From Methanoregula sp. (GTDB lineage: Archaea; Halobacteriota; Methanomicrobia; Methanomicrobiales; Methanospirillaceae): DNA of 6,557 nt. The DNA lies in NCBI GenBank assembly GCA_013331015.1, contig DUHF01000080.1:1-6557 (forward strand), given 5' to 3'. The notes under the pieces were generated by a model, which did no database searches, was not told the origin of the DNA, and saw only the letters and a program-made list of their open reading frames with translations. Position numbers and translations under genes: made by a program. Every line of letters begins with the position of its first letter. Position 1 is the stretch's first letter. Below, piece by piece: positions 1-3,783 of the stretch.

Positions 1-2138
1 ATTTTCCGGCAATAGATCCGGAGATTTCCGACCATGACTCCGGCTCTGAAGGTACCGTAACGATCGACATCGCCGACATCATTTCCCACGTCCACAATCT
101 TGAGAGCGGGGAAACGGACGCGATATTCATATGCCTCGGGCTTGGGGGAGGAATGACCGATATCGCACCCCACGTCATAACCGGCCTGCGCTCTTCTATC
201 GTGGAGCCGATATTCGGGCTGGTCACGCTGCCCTGTCTTGCCGAAGGGGAGAAGCGGTCGGCAAAGGCTGCCGATGATATTGATATCCTCTCGCCCCTTC
301 TTGACGGAATGATCCTGTTCGATAACGAGACGTGGTATAAGAAGACCCGTGCACGGAAGAAAACGATGGCAAAAAAGGAAAAAAGTTTTGCCCACCGGCT
401 GGGTCTTGCCAAGGATGAGCCGGAACTGTCACCGGAACTTGCTACCTACCAGCTCCTCAACGAGGGCATTGTCCGGCGGATCAGCCTGATCCTCCGGGCC
501 GGGGAGTTCAAGGCAGATGGGGGGATCGACCTTGCCGAGGTTGTCCTGGATTCCGGCGAGGTGCTCAACACCATGAAAGGGATGGGATTTATCACCATCG
601 GATATGCGGTCGATTCTCTGCCCAGCAACCCGCTCGCTTTCCTCTCCCAGTTCCGGCCACAGGGGGTTTTTGACGAAGAGAACAAGAAAAAAGCCTCCCG
701 CATTGTAGACCTTGCAAAACAGGCAATCTATCACGAGATCTCCACCCCCTGCGATATGACCAGCGCCCATAAGGCACTCGTCCTTATTGCCGGCCCCTCG
801 CAGGAACTCTCCATGAAAGGATTCATGACAGTCAGGAAATGGATCGACCGGTCCATTGCCGGCCTTGAAACCCGTTCCGGGGATTACCCGGTTGTGAACA
901 CCAAGAACGTTGCGATCATTATCATGCTCTCTGGTCTCGAAAACATTCCCCGGCTCGGCGAGCTTCGGGAGATCCGCGCCCAGCATTCGTCAGGGTCAAA
1001 ACGGCGCGAGAGTGCCTCAGAAGATGGTTCAACCGGACCGGCCACTGCCATTTCGCTGCCATCAGGTCACGGGACAATACGCGACGAGATGATCATCCTC
1101 CCGGCAGCAAGGAAAAAAGCGGACGAGGTGGTCTCCCGCAACGAGGATGCCATACCGTTCAGGGAACAGGAACGCGAGGTTGCAGAACCGGTTCGGGAGG
1201 AAATGCCGGTCAAGAGGAAATTTCCCACCATTACCGAGGTTCCCACCAGCCCGGTTCCCGACGCCGGTACGCTGCCCGAAAAAGACGTGTCGCCCAGGAG
1301 TTCTCGGCACCGGGTTGTCGTCACCAGGGAGAGGGATCTTCCTTCCCACACACCGGTTCAAACATCCAAATCGCATGCTCATCCGGGAGCGATCAAGCCG
1401 GTTACATCGACACAGGCTCATAAGACCGGAACGGATGCGGGCACAACGGCATCCCGCGCAAGCCTCGCATCTGCAGGGAGCAGGGATGCCGCCCGGCAGA
1501 TAATCGAGCGGGAACTGCAAAAACAGCGCCTCAAGGCTATGGCCGGACGGGGAATAACGCCGGACGAGGGGGTTGTTGAAGAGTCACATCCACCGACACC
1601 AGTTCCCCGGGAACCGGTAAAGAGGAGACATGAGATTCATGCCAGACCTACCACTCCTCTTGAGGATTTCCCGCCGGATCGCACACCGGAAGCAATAGCT
1701 GATGAAACAGGGGAACCAGAACAGAAGACGGTGATCATCACAAAGCGGAAACTGATCTCCCGCAAAGCGGAACCACCGGTTGCTACAACCCAAAACAGGG
1801 AACCGGTCCCTGTTGAAGAGACCTATGTGCCACAACCAGTACCCGAAGAATATCATGGTGATGAAGAGGAAGAGAGCGATCTGACCCTTGTCATCAGGGA
1901 TACGGCAGTGCGGGCAAAAGATCGGGTTTTTGAAGGCCGCGAGGTGCAGAAACCAAAGATTGCTCTGGCAAAGGATACACCCCTCATCCATACCAGCCTG
2001 AAACCCAAAGCCCATGCCGGATCAGGCCATAAGATAAAGGCGGCTCATGAAGACGGGGATGGCGAAGCTGCTCCGGATCATAAAGGGAAAAAACCTGAAA
2101 AGAAGGGTAAAAAACCGGATGATATTTCCTGGATCTGA
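1..2138 (+). CDS. CetZ-like tubulin/FtsZ-superfamily protein with degenerate signature loop and long disordered tail (5' partial)
   Basis: The frame is open from base 3, so the gene starts upstream of the window; 50 codons precede the ATG at 153, which lies inside the nucleotide-loop motif and cannot be the start. Residues below count from that Met. The segment before and after it (ICLGLGGGMTDIAPH, then EPIFGLVTLP and MILFDNETW, 18-61) follows the CetZ pattern from memory of Haloferax CetZ1. The catalytic T7-type loop LDSGEVLNT (132-140) is kept. The C-terminal domain shows ALVLIAGPSQELSMKG (208-223), RKWID, SGDYPV (242-247) and LSGLENIPRLGEL (259-271). CetZ proteins polymerise with GTP and act in cell shape and motility. 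Odd points: the GGGTGSG signature is GGGMTDI, a Lys/Arg-rich insertion lies at 61-95, and from about 276 there is a Pro/Glu/Lys/Arg-rich tail to 661. Family is confident; GTPase activity is doubtful. It may be a regulatory or scaffold paralogue. Confidence 0.85.
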   Translation, partial: FPAIDPEISDHDSGSEGTVTIDIADIISHVHNLESGETDAIFICLGLGGGMTDIAPHVITGLRSSIVEPIFGLVTLPCLAEGEKRSAKAADDIDILSPLLDGMILFDNETWYKKTRARKKTMAKKEKSFAHRLGLAKDEPELSPELATYQLLNEGIVRRISLILRAGEFKADGGIDLAEVVLDSGEVLNTMKGMGFITIGYAVDSLPSNPLAFLSQFRPQGVFDEENKKKASRIVDLAKQAIYHEISTPCDMTSAHKALVLIAGPSQELSMKGFMTVRKWIDRSIAGLETRSGDYPVVNTKNVAIIIMLSGLENIPRLGELREIRAQHSSGSKRRESASEDGSTGPATAISLPSGHGTIRDEMIILPAARKKADEVVSRNEDAIPFREQEREVAEPVREEMPVKRKFPTITEVPTSPVPDAGTLPEKDVSPRSSRHRVVVTRERDLPSHTPVQTSKSHAHPGAIKPVTSTQAHKTGTDAGTTASRASLASAGSRDAARQIIERELQKQRLKAMAGRGITPDEGVVEESHPPTPVPREPVKRRHEIHARPTTPLEDFPPDRTPEAIADETGEPEQKTVIITKRKLISRKAEPPVATTQNREPVPVEETYVPQPVPEEYHGDEEEESDLTLVIRDTAVRAKDRVFEGREVQKPKIALAKDTPLIHTSLKPKAHAGSGHKIKAAHEDGDGEAAPDHKGKKPEKKGKKPDDISWI
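978..2135 (+). other. Low-complexity, probably disordered C-terminal tail of the CetZ-like protein
   Basis: This stretch encodes about 386 residues rich in Pro, Glu, Lys, Arg, Ser and Thr, with no globular pattern. Short ordered islands stand out: a likely helix AARQIIERELQKQRLKAM (446-463 from the Met at 153), two similar basic beta-like peptides VVVTRERDL (388-396) and VIITKRKL (527-534), an acidic patch GDEEEESD (569-576) followed by LTLVIRD, and a Lys-rich end KGKKPEKKGKKP closing with DDISWI. Haloferax CetZ1 has only a short acidic tail by comparison (from memory). The tail may recruit partners or membrane, as the FtsZ linker and terminal peptide do; that is inference. Confidence 0.7.
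2088..2114 (-). terminator. Candidate T-tract terminator for dut-nrpR, embedded in the CetZ-like gene
   Basis: Read on the minus strand, 25 nt past the nrpR stop, there are two T6 runs (plus-strand A runs at 2109-2114 and 2088-2093) separated by a pyrimidine-rich stretch. Archaeal RNA polymerase terminates at U-tracts without needing a hairpin. On the plus strand these same bases are the AAA-AAA lysine codons of the CetZ-like tail. There is no intergenic space for a separate terminator. Confidence 0.45.
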
Positions 2139-3089
2139 TCAGTTTTCACCCATCACTTTTGAAAACGGGATGTTCCCGGCCCCGATCTCAGTTTTTACCT
2201 CGATTCCGTTTTCAACACAGTTTCCGATATAATTGAGCCCGCTGAACGCCACAATGGAGAGACGATTGGGGTTCGGGGGCAGGTTGAATACCTGGCTGCC
2301 CATGGTGACCGGAAAGATAAAACCACAGGCATTCATGAGCCTTATCGTATCTTCCACCTGCTGTTGGGCAGATGCTGGCACTTCCCGGACATTTGCCAGC
2401 GCAATACCAGTCCTTGAGCGGGTGTAACTCGAAATTGAGGTCAGGCCGGAAGAGATGAACAGCTCAAGAGGATCGATGGTGGTTCCCCGGTACCCGATGA
2501 GATCCCGGAACTGCAGCGGCTTTCCGTTCTCGATCTCCAGCCGTCCGCCGAAAGCCATCTTCACCGGAATCCCGTTTCGCTGGAATACGCCGTCCATGGT
2601 GATGCTGCAGAGGGTGATGAATCCGATATAGCCGGAAGGGATCCGGGGATCACGTTCAATTATCTTATAGGAGTTGAAAAAGCCGCATCCCACCCGCACC
2701 ACATCATCAAAAACCGCCTTTGCCCTCTCAAAAGCCTCTTCGGGAACCATGGAAAGGTTGTAGGCAACGTCACCGGTGCTGGTGGCAGGATCGAAGGTAC
2801 TCCGGTACGCAAGGCGTTCGAGTTTTGAGATGACAAAGCCGATCCGGTCGTCAACAAGGGCATTATCTGTCTCGGCCATGCCGATGGGGGTAAGGATACG
2901 GCCCTGGTTGCCGATCTTCTCGGTGAACCCCATGGTATCAAGGTAACTGAGGTAGTACTGTACCGCACGATCGCTTAAGACAAAACCCCGTTCGGCCATC
3001 AGTTCGGAGAGGCGTTTTGCACCCATGGGATCCCGGTGTTCCCGGAGGATCCGCAGTATTTCGATATATTTGCGTTCCGTTCGAATCAT
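2139..3089 (-). CDS. nrpR: NrpR nitrogen-assimilation repressor, HTH plus a single regulatory domain
   Basis: A 316-residue transcription regulator of the NrpR (DUF128) family, which represses nif, glnA and related nitrogen genes in methanogens and is released from DNA by 2-oxoglutarate. Residues 1-70 form a winged helix-turn-helix (YIEILRILREH, GAKRLSELMAERG, SDRAVQYYLSYLDTMG, then GRILTPIG). Residues about 80-316 form one nitrogen-regulatory domain, with the family motifs LCSITMDGVFQRNGIPV (160-176) and YRGTTIDPLELFI (200-212). The M. maripaludis protein has two such domains; this one-domain layout resembles NrpRI of Methanosarcina, which works with a separate NrpRII. The ATG at 3089 is supported by GGAGG 10 nt upstream. 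It lies 2 nt after dut, and its stop directly abuts the converging CetZ-like stop. Family assignment is firm; the regulon is not visible here. Confidence 0.9.
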   Translation of the reverse strand: MIRTERKYIEILRILREHRDPMGAKRLSELMAERGFVLSDRAVQYYLSYLDTMGFTEKIGNQGRILTPIGMAETDNALVDDRIGFVISKLERLAYRSTFDPATSTGDVAYNLSMVPEEAFERAKAVFDDVVRVGCGFFNSYKIIERDPRIPSGYIGFITLCSITMDGVFQRNGIPVKMAFGGRLEIENGKPLQFRDLIGYRGTTIDPLELFISSGLTSISSYTRSRTGIALANVREVPASAQQQVEDTIRLMNACGFIFPVTMGSQVFNLPPNPNRLSIVAFSGLNYIGNCVENGIEVKTEIGAGNIPFSKVMGEN

Positions 3090-3091
3090 CG

Positions 3092-3529
3092 TTACTTTGC
3101 CTCCACGGCACCGCGGCTGTCCTGGTACCGTCCCGCATACCCGTGGTTTCCTTCCCGCACCTCGTGAAGGATCATCTGGACAATCCGGTCGTCTTTAAGG
3201 ATCCGGATCTCTTCATTCCCCATATTGGTGAGACACAGGGTAAGTTGTCCCCTGAAGCCGGGATCCACGTACCCCGCACCCAGCAGAACCCCGCGACGCC
3301 CGAATGATGATCGGCACATGAGTGTTCCGGCAAGGTCAGTTGGGAGTTCCACCCATTCCGTGGTCGGGACGAGGGTACAGACCCCTCGCGGCAGCAGCAT
3401 ATCGGTGGCTGCCCGCAGGTCGTACGATGCCGGCTGCTGGCATTCTTTATGAAACGGGGTGATGACGAGTCTGCCGGTCCCCGCTTCTGGATCGAGACGG
3501 CGGGCAAACTCTGATGCGGATAAGATCAT
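3092..3529 (-). CDS. dut: Archaeal-type dUTPase (dCTP deaminase superfamily)
   Basis: A 145-residue cytosolic enzyme predicted to hydrolyse dUTP to dUMP and pyrophosphate, keeping uracil out of DNA and supplying dUMP for thymidylate. Superfamily motifs occur in order: QPASYDLR (32-39), RSSFGRRGV (73-81), AGYVDPGFRGQLTL (85-98, with Asp89 at the dUTPase catalytic-Asp position), DRIVQMI (114-120) and the C-terminal nucleotide-closing segment YAGRYQDSRG (131-140). The Glu that performs deamination in dCTP deaminases (Glu145 in Methanocaldococcus DCD-DUT, in KITLEI) aligns with Cys99 in QLTLCL, so deamination is unlikely. Length fits the archaeal dUTPase subfamily and is shorter than bifunctional deaminases. 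The ATG at 3529 has no Shine-Dalgarno sequence upstream, suggesting a short or leaderless message. First gene of the unit with nrpR. Confidence 0.85.
   Translation of the reverse strand: MILSASEFARRLDPEAGTGRLVITPFHKECQQPASYDLRAATDMLLPRGVCTLVPTTEWVELPTDLAGTLMCRSSFGRRGVLLGAGYVDPGFRGQLTLCLTNMGNEEIRILKDDRIVQMILHEVREGNHGYAGRYQDSRGAVEAK
3100..3104 (-). promoter_or_regulatory. Ribosome binding site for nrpR inside the end of dut
   Basis: On the minus strand GGAGG lies 10 nt before the ATG at 3089, within the last codons of dut. It fixes the nrpR start and indicates translation from a shared dut-nrpR message. Confidence 0.7.
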
Positions 3530-3555
3530 TAGTGTAGTTTGTCGGTAGAGAATAC

Positions 3556-3575
3556 TTAATATCTTTTGATATTAA
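3556..3575. promoter_or_regulatory. Divergent promoter region with 8-bp inverted repeat (dut / tRNA-Arg)
   Basis: TTAATATC (3556-3563) and its exact inverse GATATTAA (3568-3575) flank TTTT, the only strongly AT-rich block between dut and the tRNA. On the plus strand TTAATATC is centred about 28 nt before the tRNA 5' base, the usual archaeal TATA distance. On the minus strand the same sequence can serve dut, predicting a leader of roughly 5-20 nt. The repeat may be two back-to-back TATA boxes or a regulator site; the sequence does not decide. Confidence 0.55.
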
Positions 3576-3587
3576 AGAAGTTGAGAA

Positions 3588-3659
3588 GGATCCATGGGGT
3601 AGAGGATATCCTCTTGGGCTTCGAACCCAAGGACGCGGGTTCGATTCCCGCTGGGTCCG
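3588..3659 (+). tRNA. tRNA-Arg (anticodon UCG)
   Basis: A 72-nt cloverleaf. The acceptor GGATCCA (3588-3594) pairs with TGGGTCC (3652-3658) with one G-U pair; the discriminator is G3659. The D arm spans 3597-3612 with A14, G15, G18G19 and A21 in place; its stem is weak (U13-U22 mismatch). The anticodon stem TTGGG/CCCAA (3614-3618/3626-3630) closes the loop CTTCGAA, giving anticodon TCG at 3621-3623, which reads CGA. The variable loop is GGAC, with C48 able to pair G15. The T arm is GCGGG-TTCGATT-CCCGC (3635-3651). CCA is not encoded and no intron is seen. Confidence 0.95.
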
Positions 3660-3665
3660 CTGCTG

Positions 3666-3670
3666 TTTTT
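3666..3670 (+). terminator. T-run terminator of tRNA-Arg
   Basis: TTTTT begins 7 nt after the discriminator base, as expected for archaeal U-tract termination of a single tRNA gene. Confidence 0.6.
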
Positions 3671-3705
3671 ATAAGAGGATCGTGAAAAATCCTTCAAATC
3701 CGTAC

Positions 3706-3723
3706 ACCCTCCTTCGAGAGGGT
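3706..3723. repeat. Small inverted repeat/hairpin in the tRNA-vWA intergenic region
   Basis: ACCCTC (3706-3711) pairs with GAGGGT (3718-3723) around the loop CTTCGA, a 6-bp GC-rich stem. It lies between the convergent tRNA and vWA genes, so it could stabilise the 3' end of the vWA transcript. A purine-only tract (AAGGGGAAAAGGGGGG, 3724-3739) follows. The rest of 3660-3783 holds no gene I can support. Confidence 0.4.
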
Positions 3724-3762
3724 AAGGGGAAAAGGGGGGTTATTAGCAATCCTCGTAAGATC

Positions 3763-3767
3763 AAAAA
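3763..3767 (-). terminator. Candidate T-run terminator of the vWA gene
   Basis: On the minus strand TTTTT starts 17 nt after the vWA stop codon. A second T5 (plus-strand A run 3685-3689) lies beyond the hairpin at 3706-3723. Either could end the transcript; neither is strong. Confidence 0.35.
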
Positions 3768-3783
3768 TGTGAGTATATTTTTG

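Noticed and set aside
153..155. ATG at 153 as start of the CetZ-like gene
   Set aside because: The frame is open for 50 more codons to the window edge, and those codons encode the strand and GGG loop expected just before this point in CetZ. The ATG is the Met of GGGMTDI.
429..986. 185-codon minus-strand open frame, and others such as 1062-1520
   Set aside because: Antisense shadows of the CetZ-like gene with Cys/Pro/Arg-rich translations and no recognisable domain.
3544..3556. NrpR-operator-like GGTA-N5-TACT next to the dut promoter
   Set aside because: The spacing is 5 instead of the expected 6 and one half-site base differs; no GGAA-N6-TTCC site is present. Autoregulation is possible but unsupported.
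3720..3739. G-quadruplex in the G-rich tract
   Set aside because: Only three separate runs of three or more G are present; the last run of six has no loop base to split it into two.
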